From a virus: a stretch of 29,290 nucleotides of DNA. The notes beneath the pieces were generated by a model. It had not been told where the DNA came from and did no database searches. It saw nothing but the letters and a program-made list of their open reading frames with translations. This document shows, piece by piece, positions 14,518 to 23,217 of this stretch. The position numbers were made by a program, and so were the translations under genes. The stretch covers positions 1-29,290 of IMG/VR virus record IMGVR_UViG_3300047361_000061. One strand, given 5' to 3'. Each line of letters begins with the position of its first letter. Within the stretch, counting starts at the first letter, position 1.

Positions 14518-16139
14518 TGGCTGTATCTCCATTAAAAAATGTTAGTATAGGGTCTCCTGGATTTTTAGGATTAAATACCCAAGACTCTGGAATTAATTTA
14601 GAGAGTGGTTATGCTACAGTAGCTACTAATTGTGTTATTGATAAGTTTGGTAGACTTGGTGCTAGAAAAGGATACCATTTAGATACAACATCTACACCTT
14701 TAACCTCTGGCAAAGAAATAGAGTCTCTCTTTGAGTTTCAAGATATAGATGGTTCTACTACAATATTATCTGCAGGAGATGCTAAACTTTTAAAAGGAAC
14801 AACAACACAAACAGCAGTAAGTGTATTTGCAGCAGATGAAACTACAGTAGTTACAACTAGTTTTACAGGAAATAGATGGCAGTTTTCTAGTTTATTAGAA
14901 GGAACAGGTCCTTCAGCAAAGTCATTAGCAGTTGCAGCACAAAGAGGTAATCCTCTATTAGTTTATCGTAGAAAAAGTGGTACAGGAGATTACATATTTC
15001 AACGTGTTGGTTCTGGCTCAGGATATGGATATGGTGATGCTCCTTCAGGAGTAACTACATTTGACCCTGATTGTGCTTTATCTGCCTTTGGTAGGATGTG
15101 GGTAGCAGGTTTAACTAGTAATCAATCTACAATATACTATAGTGCATTAAGTGACCCAAGCGATTTTCAAGCTTCAGGTTCAGGTATATTAGATATTAGT
15201 ACTGTTGTTGGTGGTAATGATAGTATAGTTGCACTAGAGCAGCATAACAATTATTTAATTATATTTTGTAAACATAATATAGTAATTTATGAAGGAGCTC
15301 AAAGTCCTTCTACTATGACACTTGCTGATGTAGTTAGAGGAGTTGGTTGTGTAGCAAGGGACAGTGTTCAAGCTACTGGAACTGATTTAATATTTTTATC
15401 TAATAGTGGTGTAAGAAGTTTTAATAGAACCATACAAGAGAAATCAATGCCTATGCGTGAACTTTCTCTTAATATTAGAGATGACTTAGTTAGTTTTTTA
15501 GCTGTAGAAACAATGAATAATGTAAGAAGTGTTTACTTTGAAGAGGAAGCTTTTTATTTACTAATGTTACCAGGTTCTCGTACAATGATTTATTTTGATA
15601 TGAGAAGTGCTCTACCTAATGGTGCTGCTAGAGCTACTTTTTGGAGAGCTAGTGATGGAGTAATTTATAAAGCAGCAGTTAATACACAAGATAGAAAACT
15701 TTTATTAGGTGTACCAGATGGTATAGCAGAGTACAAAGGTTATCGAGATAATAATAGCACATATGAATTTGAATATTTAACAACTGCTTCTGATTTAGGT
15801 GGTCCAACAGCTAATAAATTATTAAAAAGAGCTGAGTTAGCTGTAATAGGTAGTGGAGAGCAAGACTTTACTTTTAGGTATGGGTATGATTATACTCTTA
15901 ACTTAAATACAACTACTATAACTAGAGATTTCGGAGTAACTTCATTATCAAGGTTTGGTATGACCTTTTTGTATGGAGTAGCTAAATACTCTTCTGTTGG
16001 AATAGGAATACAAAATATTAAAATACCTTTAGGAGGTTCAGGTAAGGTGGTTCAATTTGGAATTAACTCTACTATTGATGATGAACCGCTTAGTGTACAA
16101 AAAATTGATGTATATTTAAAAACAGGGAAAACTATATAA
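14517..16139 (+). CDS. Tail nozzle / tail tubular protein B-like
   Basis: 540 residues, beta-rich. The N-terminus (SPGFLGLNTQDSGINLESGY, then NCVIDKFGRLGARKGY) is typical of podovirus proteins that continue the tail tube beyond the adaptor (T7 gp12 / P22 gp10 role). The central part shows repeated blades (NPLLVYRRK, RMWVAGLTSNQSTIYYSALS, NNYLIIFCKHNIVIYEGA) consistent with a propeller-like fold. It overlaps its neighbours at both ends by one base (TAATG). It would form the tube through which DNA leaves. Confidence 0.78.
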   Translation: MAVSPLKNVSIGSPGFLGLNTQDSGINLESGYATVATNCVIDKFGRLGARKGYHLDTTSTPLTSGKEIESLFEFQDIDGSTTILSAGDAKLLKGTTTQTAVSVFAADETTVVTTSFTGNRWQFSSLLEGTGPSAKSLAVAAQRGNPLLVYRRKSGTGDYIFQRVGSGSGYGYGDAPSGVTTFDPDCALSAFGRMWVAGLTSNQSTIYYSALSDPSDFQASGSGILDISTVVGGNDSIVALEQHNNYLIIFCKHNIVIYEGAQSPSTMTLADVVRGVGCVARDSVQATGTDLIFLSNSGVRSFNRTIQEKSMPMRELSLNIRDDLVSFLAVETMNNVRSVYFEEEAFYLLMLPGSRTMIYFDMRSALPNGAARATFWRASDGVIYKAAVNTQDRKLLLGVPDGIAEYKGYRDNNSTYEFEYLTTASDLGGPTANKLLKRAELAVIGSGEQDFTFRYGYDYTLNLNTTTITRDFGVTSLSRFGMTFLYGVAKYSSVGIGIQNIKIPLGGSGKVVQFGINSTIDDEPLSVQKIDVYLKTGKTI

Positions 16140-16792
16140 TGACAGCATATACTAAAGCTACTAACTTTTTAGCAAAAGATACTTTACCTGACTCAGATGC
16201 CGATAAAATTATTAAAGGTTCTGAGTTTGATGTAGAATTTAATGCTTTACAAACTGCAGTAAATAGTAAATCAGATACTATTTCTCCTGCACTTTCAGGG
16301 ACTCCTACTGCACCTACTGCAGGAGCAGGAACTAATACAACACAACTAGCTACAACAGCTTTTGTAACTACAGCAGTAAATAATGGTTTTCCTAGTGGAG
16401 GTATTATTATATGGTCAGGAGCTGAGGCAGCAATTCCTACAGGATGGTCATTATGTAATGGCACAGGAAGTACTCCAGATTTAAGAGATAGGTTTGTTGT
16501 AGGAGCAGGTAGTACATATAATGTAAATGATACAGGTGGTAGTGCAAATGCTACATTACCTAGCCATACTCACACAGCTACAGTTACAGACCCTGGACAT
16601 AACCATACTTTTACACAACCTGTAAATGAAGATGGAGGTGGTTCTGGAGAGTCAGAAGTTCAGAATACAACTACAGGAACTACAAGTACAGCAACAACAG
16701 GAATTACAGTAGCAAACTCTACAGAAGGTTCATCTGCAACTAATGCTAACTTACCTCCTTACTATGCTTTGTGTTACATTATGAAAGATTAA
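16139..16792 (+). CDS. Tail fibre with phage tail-collar domain
   Basis: 217 residues. The N-terminal 50 residues (TKATNFLAKDTLPDSDADKI and DVEFNALQTAVNSK) probably attach it to the tail. A fibre-like SGTPTAPTAGAGTNTTQLATT segment follows. Residues about 86-122 hold the tail-collar signature: PTGWSLCNGTGSTPDLRDRF followed by VVGAG. Then come His/Thr-rich metal-binding-like repeats (LPSHTHTATV and PGHNHTF) and a C-terminal LPPYYALCYIMK, both standard in collar-domain fibres. Likely a short fibre or tail tip involved in receptor contact. It starts by one-base overlap with the nozzle gene. Confidence 0.87.
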   Translation: MTAYTKATNFLAKDTLPDSDADKIIKGSEFDVEFNALQTAVNSKSDTISPALSGTPTAPTAGAGTNTTQLATTAFVTTAVNNGFPSGGIIIWSGAEAAIPTGWSLCNGTGSTPDLRDRFVVGAGSTYNVNDTGGSANATLPSHTHTATVTDPGHNHTFTQPVNEDGGGSGESEVQNTTTGTTSTATTGITVANSTEGSSATNANLPPYYALCYIMKD

Positions 16793-16807
16793 CTATAGGA
16801 AAAAATT

Positions 16808-17734
16808 ATGGGAATATTTAGTGGTATTACTGATATGTTTAAAAGTCCAAAAGCTCCAGACTATAGTAAGTTAGAGTTCTCTCCTTACTCGGTTTCTGGT
16901 CCTTCAGGTGGCGTTACATATGATACAAAAGCTAAAACAGCAGAAATAAGTTTATCTCCAGAGCTACAAGGCTTTATGGATATGTACTTTGGTGCTGCTA
17001 CGGAAGCTCTACCTTCTGCAGAAGAAATGAGATTTGCAGGAGATGTATCTAGGTATGGTACAGGGTTATTTGAAGATGCCACTAAAGCTGATTTAGATAA
17101 AATGACTTCTGATTATTATAATAGAAGTCTACGTATGTTAGCTCCTGAAAGAGCTGCTGAAGATGTTAGACTATCAGAAAGACTCTATGGTACAGGTACA
17201 ACTGGTCTAGGTACTTCTGTAGGTACGGAAGGATATATTAATCCATTAGCTTACTCACAATCATTAGCTAGAGAGCAGGCAAACTTAGGTTTGTTTGAAC
17301 AAGCTGACCTTAGAGCTAGACAAGAGCAAGAACAAGATATAACTAGAGGACTTTCTTTATATGGTGCAGGGCAAGATTTACGATTTGCTCCATATCAGCA
17401 AGCCAGTGGTTTACTTTCTCAAGGTGTAAACTTGCAAGGATTAGCTGACCCTTATATGTCGTATGGGCTTAGCCTTGGTCAAGGACAAGCAGCAGCAGGA
17501 CAAAGAATTGTAGATGCACAACAAGCTTATGATAAAGAGAGAAGAAGTGGTGGTATATTTGGAGACATTCTTACAGGAGCTATAAGTTCATACACTGGTG
17601 ATATGCCTTCATTACCTTCATTTAGTATGCCTAGTTTCTCAAGTATTTTTAGTGGAGGATATACAGGTGGTGGAACATTTATGCCTAGTTCTTCTAGTTT
17701 TGCAGGAAGTCCTGCGTTAAGGAGTATGAGATAA
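16808..17734 (+). CDS. Internal virion / ejection protein 1 (putative)
   Basis: 308 residues. The N-terminus MGIFSGITDMFKSPKAPDY is an amphipathic helix; the centre is helical and rich in Ala, Gln, Leu and Arg (SQSLAREQANLGLFEQADLR); the last 60 residues are Ser/Gly/Phe-rich and low complexity (MPSLPSFSMPSFSSIFSGGY). This plan is common for the smallest of the three internal proteins that podoviruses eject into the cell wall. Its stop overlaps the next start by one base. Assigned from position after the tail genes and composition. Confidence 0.62.
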   Translation: MGIFSGITDMFKSPKAPDYSKLEFSPYSVSGPSGGVTYDTKAKTAEISLSPELQGFMDMYFGAATEALPSAEEMRFAGDVSRYGTGLFEDATKADLDKMTSDYYNRSLRMLAPERAAEDVRLSERLYGTGTTGLGTSVGTEGYINPLAYSQSLAREQANLGLFEQADLRARQEQEQDITRGLSLYGAGQDLRFAPYQQASGLLSQGVNLQGLADPYMSYGLSLGQGQAAAGQRIVDAQQAYDKERRSGGIFGDILTGAISSYTGDMPSLPSFSMPSFSSIFSGGYTGGGTFMPSSSSFAGSPALRSMR

Positions 17735-19011
17735 TGGCTGAAATAGTAGATAAAATATTTGGCTTAAGTCCTGAAGAGGTACAAATAGCCAATCAACAAA
17801 GAACTCAAGACTTAAACAAAATGTTTTTGTCAGCTCCAACTACATCACAAAGACTAGGTGGAGTTTTAGGTGTTGCTTTAGGAAGTGGACTAAGTAAAGT
17901 ATTTCCTTCAGAAGACCCACAACTTAACAAAGCTGTTGCTATGTCAAAGATACAAAAAGGTTTAAGAGATGATTATACATCAGAAGAGCTACAAGACCCC
18001 AATGTATTCTTTCCTGCTTTGTCTCAAAGACTTTCAGAAGGAGGGTTTCAGAATGAAGCTAATGAGGCTACAATACTAGGACAAAAACAAATAGACGATT
18101 ATAATAAAAATCAATCTATTATTGCTAAGAATATACGTGAGGAGTCTTCAGTAGAAATGACTGCTCTTGATAAAGCAAAATTATCTTTAAGTAAGGCACA
18201 ATCTGCCTTAGATAAAGACCCTTTAAATCCTTTATTACTACAAGACGTAGAAGACTATAAACTTGCTGTAGACAATCTATTAAAGAGGGGAGAGGAAAAA
18301 GAACTTACTAAAAACCAGCTAGAGGTACAAGCCTATAAAACTCTAGTTTCTGATACAGCTAGTGAAGAAGATAAGAAAAAAGCTCAAAATTTACTTAATA
18401 CATTTAATGCTGAAAAAGGCATGAAGTATAATGCAAAGGAAGAAAGGTATGAATGGATTATAGGTTCTCCTGAGTATAAAGAAGCTGTTATTGATAAAAA
18501 AAATGAGATTAGGTCTGCTTTTGGTAAGCTTCCAAATAATCAACAAGTTATTAAAGAAATTAAAAGAGCTATATCTCTAGTAAGTCCATTATCTGCAGGT
18601 GCGTCAGCATACCTAAAAGGTTTTAAAGGAAGTCCTGCTTTAGAACTAGACAAAGCTATAGACCAAATAAAAGCTAATATTGGTTTTGATAGACTACAAA
18701 AAATGAGAACTGACCCTGCAAATAAAACTGGAGGAGCTTTGGGACAAGTTGCTGTAAAAGAGCTTGATATGCTTCAAGCTACTTTAGGAAGTTTAGATAC
18801 AGGACAACCCCCTGAGACACTTAGACTTCAACTAAATAAAGTTCTTAAAGAGTATAACGCAGTAGCTGCCAGATGGGAACAACAAATTGAAAGAACTACT
18901 AAAGAGTTTAAACAAGAGTTTCCTACTGAAAAATTTGAGAAACCTATAGTTAGCAATGATGAAAAGAAACCAGAAGTACCTTTGGCTGAAAGAGATGACC
19001 TATTTAATTAA
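17734..19011 (+). CDS. Internal virion / ejection protein 2 (putative)
   Basis: 425 residues, mostly helical and Lys/Glu/Gln-rich. Near the N-terminus is a short hydrophobic glycine-containing segment (RLGGVLGVALGSGLSKVF), after which come long coiled-coil stretches (LDKAKLSLSKAQSALDKDPL; KDVEDYK-like runs). No enzyme motif is visible; I see no lytic transglycosylase signature. The middle position in a three-gene run at the end of the late operon matches an internal core protein. The overlap with the preceding gene suggests fixed stoichiometry. Confidence 0.6.
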   Translation: MAEIVDKIFGLSPEEVQIANQQRTQDLNKMFLSAPTTSQRLGGVLGVALGSGLSKVFPSEDPQLNKAVAMSKIQKGLRDDYTSEELQDPNVFFPALSQRLSEGGFQNEANEATILGQKQIDDYNKNQSIIAKNIREESSVEMTALDKAKLSLSKAQSALDKDPLNPLLLQDVEDYKLAVDNLLKRGEEKELTKNQLEVQAYKTLVSDTASEEDKKKAQNLLNTFNAEKGMKYNAKEERYEWIIGSPEYKEAVIDKKNEIRSAFGKLPNNQQVIKEIKRAISLVSPLSAGASAYLKGFKGSPALELDKAIDQIKANIGFDRLQKMRTDPANKTGGALGQVAVKELDMLQATLGSLDTGQPPETLRLQLNKVLKEYNAVAARWEQQIERTTKEFKQEFPTEKFEKPIVSNDEKKPEVPLAERDDLFN

Positions 19012-19020
19012 GGATAAATA

Positions 19021-20673
19021 ATGACACTTGATATAGAAAAAGCAAGAGAAGAGGGATATACTGATGAAGATATTGCTCCTATACTATCTAAAGAACAAGG
19101 ATTTGACTATACAAAAGCAATCCAAGAAAGATATACACCTACAGAAATTGTTGACTATCTTATGACAAAACCAAAGTCAGGAGAAGAACTTGCAAAAGAA
19201 GCCTCTACAATACCTGAAAAAGTCACTGACTATCTATTTTCAGAACAAGAGCCTCAAGATACAAGTCTAGGAAGAGTCGTAGCTGGTGGTGTTTCAGGAG
19301 GAGTAACAGGAGCAGCTATAGGTAAATTTTTTGGTCCTAAAGGAGCTGTAGCAGGAGGAGTGTCAGGTGTTGCTGCAGGAGTTTCTTCAAGTATTTTAGG
19401 AGAGATTTCTAGAGCAGCAGGTAATAGTAGAGCTACTACATTTGCACTTGAGTTTGCAGGTGGAGGTGTTCCTACTTGGTTACATTTAGCAGGTAGTAAA
19501 GTTTTAAACCCTGCCTATTTAAAAGGGACACCTGTATTAGAATCTATATCTAATATGATACAGCCAAGAACATTTAAAGACGCAGTTACACGTAGAGCAA
19601 AGCAGTATTTATTTGGAAAAGATACTATTTCAGGTACAGCTATTACTGCAAACATGCAAAATACACAAAATCAACTTCGTGCCCAGTATGACTTATTTGG
19701 AGACTCTGAACAGCTAGTTTCAACTATCTTAAGAAAAAGAATGTTATTAGGTATAGATAAAGCAGGTAAAGGCACTACTCCAAAACAAGTAACTATTTCT
19801 CCTTCTAAACCAGGATTACAGCAGGCTAAAACAGCAGTTGTTTTAGAAAGAAATGTATTTGCAAACTCTCCGGAGTTTAAATCGTTACAAAATACTTTAA
19901 ATATATTAAAGGAGAGAGGTAGAATCCGTTCTTCTGACATTGCAGAAGTAAATAGAGTAGTTGGTAATGCCATAAATAAAAATAAAGATGTTGCAGATAA
20001 ATCTGCAGAAGATATTTTAAACTTTATACAAAATAAAGGGTTGCGTGAAAGTAAGCAATTAATTGATGGGAAACCAGTAACCGAAACTGCTATTACTTCT
20101 GCTACACAAAAAGAACTTAGACTAGCTTTTGATACGTATTTACAAAGAAACTCTGATGAAATTACTTATAATGCTTTAAAAGAGGCGGAGCGTCTAGAGT
20201 TTGGAGCTGCTGCTGCAGATTCTATCCCCACCCTTATTGCGTCTAGATTTAAAACAGGAACTAAAGAAGTAGAAGAGGCTTTACGTAACATTCAAAACTT
20301 TGATGGGGGTAAAGAGATGCTTATAAATGCTATTAATACCCACTTCAAACAGTTTGGTACAAAACTTCAAGTTGGTAATAAAGAGATAGGAGGTAAATTT
20401 ACTGTAGACGAGTTAATGTCTGAATGGTTTAGAATATACCCTATGCTAGAAAAATTACAGGTTCTTCCGAAAAAGGAAATTATTGCACTTTCCAGAAAAA
20501 TGGAAACGACAATTAGAAAAATTCCAAAAACAATGAGAAATCAAGGTACAAAAGAATTTATTGCTACAAGTATTAGACAAGGGTTGGCAGGAAGCCTAGC
20601 AAGTGAAGCTGCTGCATCTGAAACAGCTACATCAACTAAAAATCGTGCAATAAATAAGATATTTAGCCTATAA
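19021..20673 (+). CDS. Internal virion / ejection protein 3 (putative), membrane-active segment
   Basis: 550 residues. Residues about 82-125 form a long Gly/Ala-rich hydrophobic stretch (VVAGGVSGGVTGAAIGKFFG, then AVAGGVSGVAAGVSSSILGE), like the membrane-inserting segments of ejection proteins. The N-terminal 70 residues contain two short repeats of the type EGYTDEDIAPILSKE and ERYTPTEIVDYL. The remainder is helical and charged. It ends the + strand module. It probably enters or spans the host envelope during DNA delivery. No peptidoglycan hydrolase motif is seen. The function is inferred from composition and order. Confidence 0.62.
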   Translation: MTLDIEKAREEGYTDEDIAPILSKEQGFDYTKAIQERYTPTEIVDYLMTKPKSGEELAKEASTIPEKVTDYLFSEQEPQDTSLGRVVAGGVSGGVTGAAIGKFFGPKGAVAGGVSGVAAGVSSSILGEISRAAGNSRATTFALEFAGGGVPTWLHLAGSKVLNPAYLKGTPVLESISNMIQPRTFKDAVTRRAKQYLFGKDTISGTAITANMQNTQNQLRAQYDLFGDSEQLVSTILRKRMLLGIDKAGKGTTPKQVTISPSKPGLQQAKTAVVLERNVFANSPEFKSLQNTLNILKERGRIRSSDIAEVNRVVGNAINKNKDVADKSAEDILNFIQNKGLRESKQLIDGKPVTETAITSATQKELRLAFDTYLQRNSDEITYNALKEAERLEFGAAAADSIPTLIASRFKTGTKEVEEALRNIQNFDGGKEMLINAINTHFKQFGTKLQVGNKEIGGKFTVDELMSEWFRIYPMLEKLQVLPKKEIIALSRKMETTIRKIPKTMRNQGTKEFIATSIRQGLAGSLASEAAASETATSTKNRAINKIFSL

Positions 20674-20744
20674 CGCATTTTAAGAGCCTATGACGCAATA
20701 TCTAATATTTTGATACCACAGCATAGGCTTACTTAAAATAATGC
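20666..20744. repeat. Direct and inverted repeats between the convergent gene modules
   Basis: GCCTATAACGCA (20666-20677) is repeated as GCCTATGACGCA (20686-20697). The second copy pairs with an inverted copy: AGCCTATG (20685-20692) with CATAGGCT (20722-20729), extended by TTTTAAG (20678-20684) with CTTAAAA (20732-20738) and GCA with TGC, with small bulges and a 29-nt loop. It could form a large hairpin that blocks both transcription directions. Confidence 0.65.
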
Positions 20745-20749
20745 AATAC

Positions 20750-20775
20750 AGAGCGATTATGGAAGCTCTTTTTTA
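20750..20775 (+). terminator. Terminator of the + strand late operon
   Basis: AGAGC (20750-20754) pairs with GCTCT (20765-20769), 10-nt loop, followed by TTTTTT. It lies about 75 bases after the last structural gene. Its right arm overlaps the 3' end of the small - strand gene at 20757-20912. Confidence 0.75.
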
Positions 20776-20912
20776 GCTATCCATGCAAATTGTAGCGTAA
20801 TTAAGAGAATATCTAATAAAACAACATTAACTTGTGTTCCATCTTCAGATTGTCCTCCTGTTGCTTGAAAACCTAAAGAAAGTCCATAAATTGGATAGAA
20901 AGATACTATCAT
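20757..20912 (-). CDS. Small hydrophobic protein coupled to nrdJ
   Basis: 51 residues: MIVSFYPIYGLSLGFQATGG, a short polar linker (QSEDGTQ), then a hydrophobic helix (VNVVLLDILLITLQFAWIA) and a basic end KKELP. The start ATG overlaps the nrdJ stop as ATGA (20909-20912), and GGAGGAG lies in the last nrdJ codons, so translation is coupled. One membrane or amphipathic helix is predicted. It is the last gene of the - strand module. Function unknown. Confidence 0.7.
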   Translation of the reverse strand: MIVSFYPIYGLSLGFQATGGQSEDGTQVNVVLLDILLITLQFAWIAKKELP

Positions 20913-22756
20913 ATTTCACATGCTCCTCCAGAACAAGCTAAATTATCTTTAGCTTCTGTTAAATCATCATGCTCAACTACCTTAGTTAAATCTATACTCT
21001 TGAGATATTTGTATAGTTTATCAAATGTAGCTTTATCACAATCTTCAAAAGGTGCTTGAATATATGTGCCACCATCATAAGGTAATACAGAAATACCTGT
21101 ATAGTTATTACGATTATCCCACATCCATTTTCCACACGCATTCCATTGAGAGTCTTTTAGAGATATAGTACATGATACATTATGTTTATTGTCTCCGTGA
21201 TTATGCCCTCCCTCTATCCATTCTAAGTTAAACCTTTTAACTCTTTCTAAAATAGCTTTATATGATTCTGTTCTTAAGATAGCATTATTTGGTGCTTTCT
21301 GTGGGAACGACATAACTGCTTCTAGATGAGGTTTAAACTGACAGTCTTCAATAAGCTGTGGACAAGTCTCTATCATATATTTATATAAAGGTTCGTTCTT
21401 ACCAACCCTCATACGTCTAATATAATAGTCATTATGCCAAGCATGAATGCCACTACTACTACCTAAAACAAGAGAAGTTGTACCTGCAGGTTTTACTGTT
21501 GTAATTCTTGCAGACTCGTTAATACCTATGAGGTTAGATACACGTTTATTTTCCTCTTGTGTTACTGCTGAAGCTTCTTTTAAGTCTAACTCCAAGACTC
21601 CTGCAGAGGCAATACCTGTCATACTAACTCCTAACAAAGCATCTTCCTCTGAAGTTTCTTTCCACACACTTCTTAAGTAATGAAAGTCTGTGTAACCTGC
21701 TTGTAGAGTGCCTATAAAAGTTGCGGCTTTTACTCTATTGTTTAATTCTTTTTGTGTCTTAACATCACTTACGTTTACCTCAACTAGATTACAATAACTG
21801 TTAGGACGTAAACTAATTTCCGCACATGGGTTCGTTCCTACATCATGATTGTTAGTCCAAAATACTCCTGGTTCTCCTGAACCTGAATCTTCTACACGTT
21901 TCCACAATGTATTCCACTCATCCTCTGTCATAGTTTCTCTATTTAAAGATACAGAGTTATTTGCTCTACCTCGTTGAGGATTAAGCTCCCACCAGTTGCC
22001 ACTTTTAGCTGATAACATATCCATGTCATCTTTATCAAATAAACTAATTAAAGCGGCTCGTCTGATGCCACCTGATAATACTGCATCAGCAATGTGACAT
22101 ATCATATCATGTACTTCAATTGGCTTTAGTTTTCTACCTACTGCGTTGTTAAGTACAGACCTTAGTTTATCTAGACAAATTCTTAATGGGTCAGGACCTG
22201 GAGCTTTACCTCCTGAAGTAATTAATCTAGAACCTTTTGGTCTTACATCCCTAAAATCAAATGCAGGGTCTGACTTACCTTTAGTGTAAGCTTTTATTAA
22301 TACTTTAACTGCGTCTGCCCAACCTTCAATAGAGTCTCCTACGAGAAACCTCCGTTGTTTATTACTCGTACCAATAATGACTGGCAGTTTCTCTGTATGT
22401 CTGCTTTGAACGCTAAATCCCACTCCAGAGCCACCAAGTAAGTTAAACATGGTTTCACTAAAGACGGCAGGATGGTCAACAGGGGAATAAGCACAATTGA
22501 ACATACGATTGTTACTAAGTTCAATAGGAGTCCCCCCAAACTGTAAAGACCGCATAGAAGGCAACACTTGACGATTGAATACATACTTATAAACATCTTT
22601 AATTTCCTCTTTTAGTTTAGGGTATTTGCGAATGTGCATGACCATATTTCGTTCCACTAACTCATCCCAGGTTTCTCTGCGGTTTGTTTCAGGAACATAT
22701 TTAGCATACTTGTTAAATATAGTTATATCTGATAATATTTTTTGACTTTTGTCCAT
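20909..22756 (-). CDS. nrdJ: Class II (B12-dependent) ribonucleotide reductase, monomeric type
   Basis: 615 residues. All catalytic landmarks of adenosylcobalamin-dependent ribonucleoside-triphosphate reductase are visible: Cys88 in RMFNCAYSP, NPCAEISL with the thiyl Cys311 and Glu313, Cys322 in SYCNLVE (11 residues later, as in the Lactobacillus enzyme), the loop PAGTTSLVLGSSSGIH, and the C-terminal redox pair in CSGGAC. It makes dNTPs from NTPs for phage replication and needs host cobalamin. It is shorter than the 739-residue Lactobacillus enzyme. AGAGAG precedes the ATG. It is transcribed after DUF3310 and an acidic small gene, probably from promoter P5. Confidence 0.95.
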   Translation of the reverse strand: MDKSQKILSDITIFNKYAKYVPETNRRETWDELVERNMVMHIRKYPKLKEEIKDVYKYVFNRQVLPSMRSLQFGGTPIELSNNRMFNCAYSPVDHPAVFSETMFNLLGGSGVGFSVQSRHTEKLPVIIGTSNKQRRFLVGDSIEGWADAVKVLIKAYTKGKSDPAFDFRDVRPKGSRLITSGGKAPGPDPLRICLDKLRSVLNNAVGRKLKPIEVHDMICHIADAVLSGGIRRAALISLFDKDDMDMLSAKSGNWWELNPQRGRANNSVSLNRETMTEDEWNTLWKRVEDSGSGEPGVFWTNNHDVGTNPCAEISLRPNSYCNLVEVNVSDVKTQKELNNRVKAATFIGTLQAGYTDFHYLRSVWKETSEEDALLGVSMTGIASAGVLELDLKEASAVTQEENKRVSNLIGINESARITTVKPAGTTSLVLGSSSGIHAWHNDYYIRRMRVGKNEPLYKYMIETCPQLIEDCQFKPHLEAVMSFPQKAPNNAILRTESYKAILERVKRFNLEWIEGGHNHGDNKHNVSCTISLKDSQWNACGKWMWDNRNNYTGISVLPYDGGTYIQAPFEDCDKATFDKLYKYLKSIDLTKVVEHDDLTEAKDNLACSGGACEI

Positions 22757-22771
22757 AATCTCTCTTATATA

Positions 22772-22966
22772 TTAATAAAGTTGGTCGGATACTTGGTTAT
22801 CTAAATCTCCTAGTTCTAGCTCTTGTATTAGCCTATCAGCGTTTTCTTCGATAAGGTCTGAAAAAGAGTTGACTATATCCTCAGTAGTTAGTCCAAGTAT
22901 ATCTATTAAATCTACCTCGTCCACTTGCTCGACAAGTTTTTCTTTAAGTTCATTTAGTGTTAGCAT
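22772..22966 (-). CDS. Small acidic hypothetical protein
   Basis: 64 residues, very acidic and leucine-rich (LKEKLVEQVDEVDLIDILGL, then LIEENADRLIQELELGDLDN), predicted helical. No metal or membrane motif. It overlaps the upstream DUF3310 gene by 17 bases and precedes nrdJ by 15. Small acidic helical proteins next to nucleotide-metabolism genes may be inhibitors or binding partners, but nothing in the sequence identifies one. Real coding status is supported by the tight spacing. Confidence 0.75.
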   Translation of the reverse strand: MLTLNELKEKLVEQVDEVDLIDILGLTTEDIVNSFSDLIEENADRLIQELELGDLDNQVSDQLY

Positions 22967-23171
22967 TTTCTAGTTCTTCCAAAAGGTCTATATAATGGCG
23001 AATCTTATGTAAATCTTTAAGTCCACCCTTGTCTTTCCATCTAATTATATACTTAATAATACATCCCTCAATAAAAGGGATGTTATTTTTATGTATAAAC
23101 TCAATAGGCTGTATAGCATAGTTCTTGTAGTGGTTTCCCCCTACCTGCTCTAATAGAGCCTTAGTACTCAT
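22950..23171 (-). CDS. DUF3310 protein
   Basis: 73 residues containing the DUF3310 signature: GGNHYKNYAIQPIEFI, then IPFIEGCIIKYIIRWKDKGG, then DLHKIRHYIDLLEEL. The family is common in phages, sometimes labelled 'nucleotide kinase' without good evidence. The conserved His and Lys residues are present. AAAGGA precedes ATG 23171. It is the first gene after promoter P5, upstream of nrdJ, which fits a link to nucleotide metabolism; the exact reaction is unknown. Confidence 0.88.
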   Translation of the reverse strand: MSTKALLEQVGGNHYKNYAIQPIEFIHKNNIPFIEGCIIKYIIRWKDKGGLKDLHKIRHYIDLLEELENANTK

Positions 23172-23188
23172 ATATAGTCCTTTCTAAT

Positions 23189-23217
23189 ATTATACAACAT
23201 TAACAAACCTTTGTCCA
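23189..23217 (-). promoter_or_regulatory. Promoter P5, - strand, for DUF3310-nrdJ
   Basis: On the - strand: -35 TGGACA (complement of 23212-23217), 17-bp spacer, -10 TATAAT (complement of 23189-23194). The -10 contains the TAA stop of the upstream exonuclease gene. The bases around the -10 (TTGTATAATATT) resemble P4. Confidence 0.7.
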
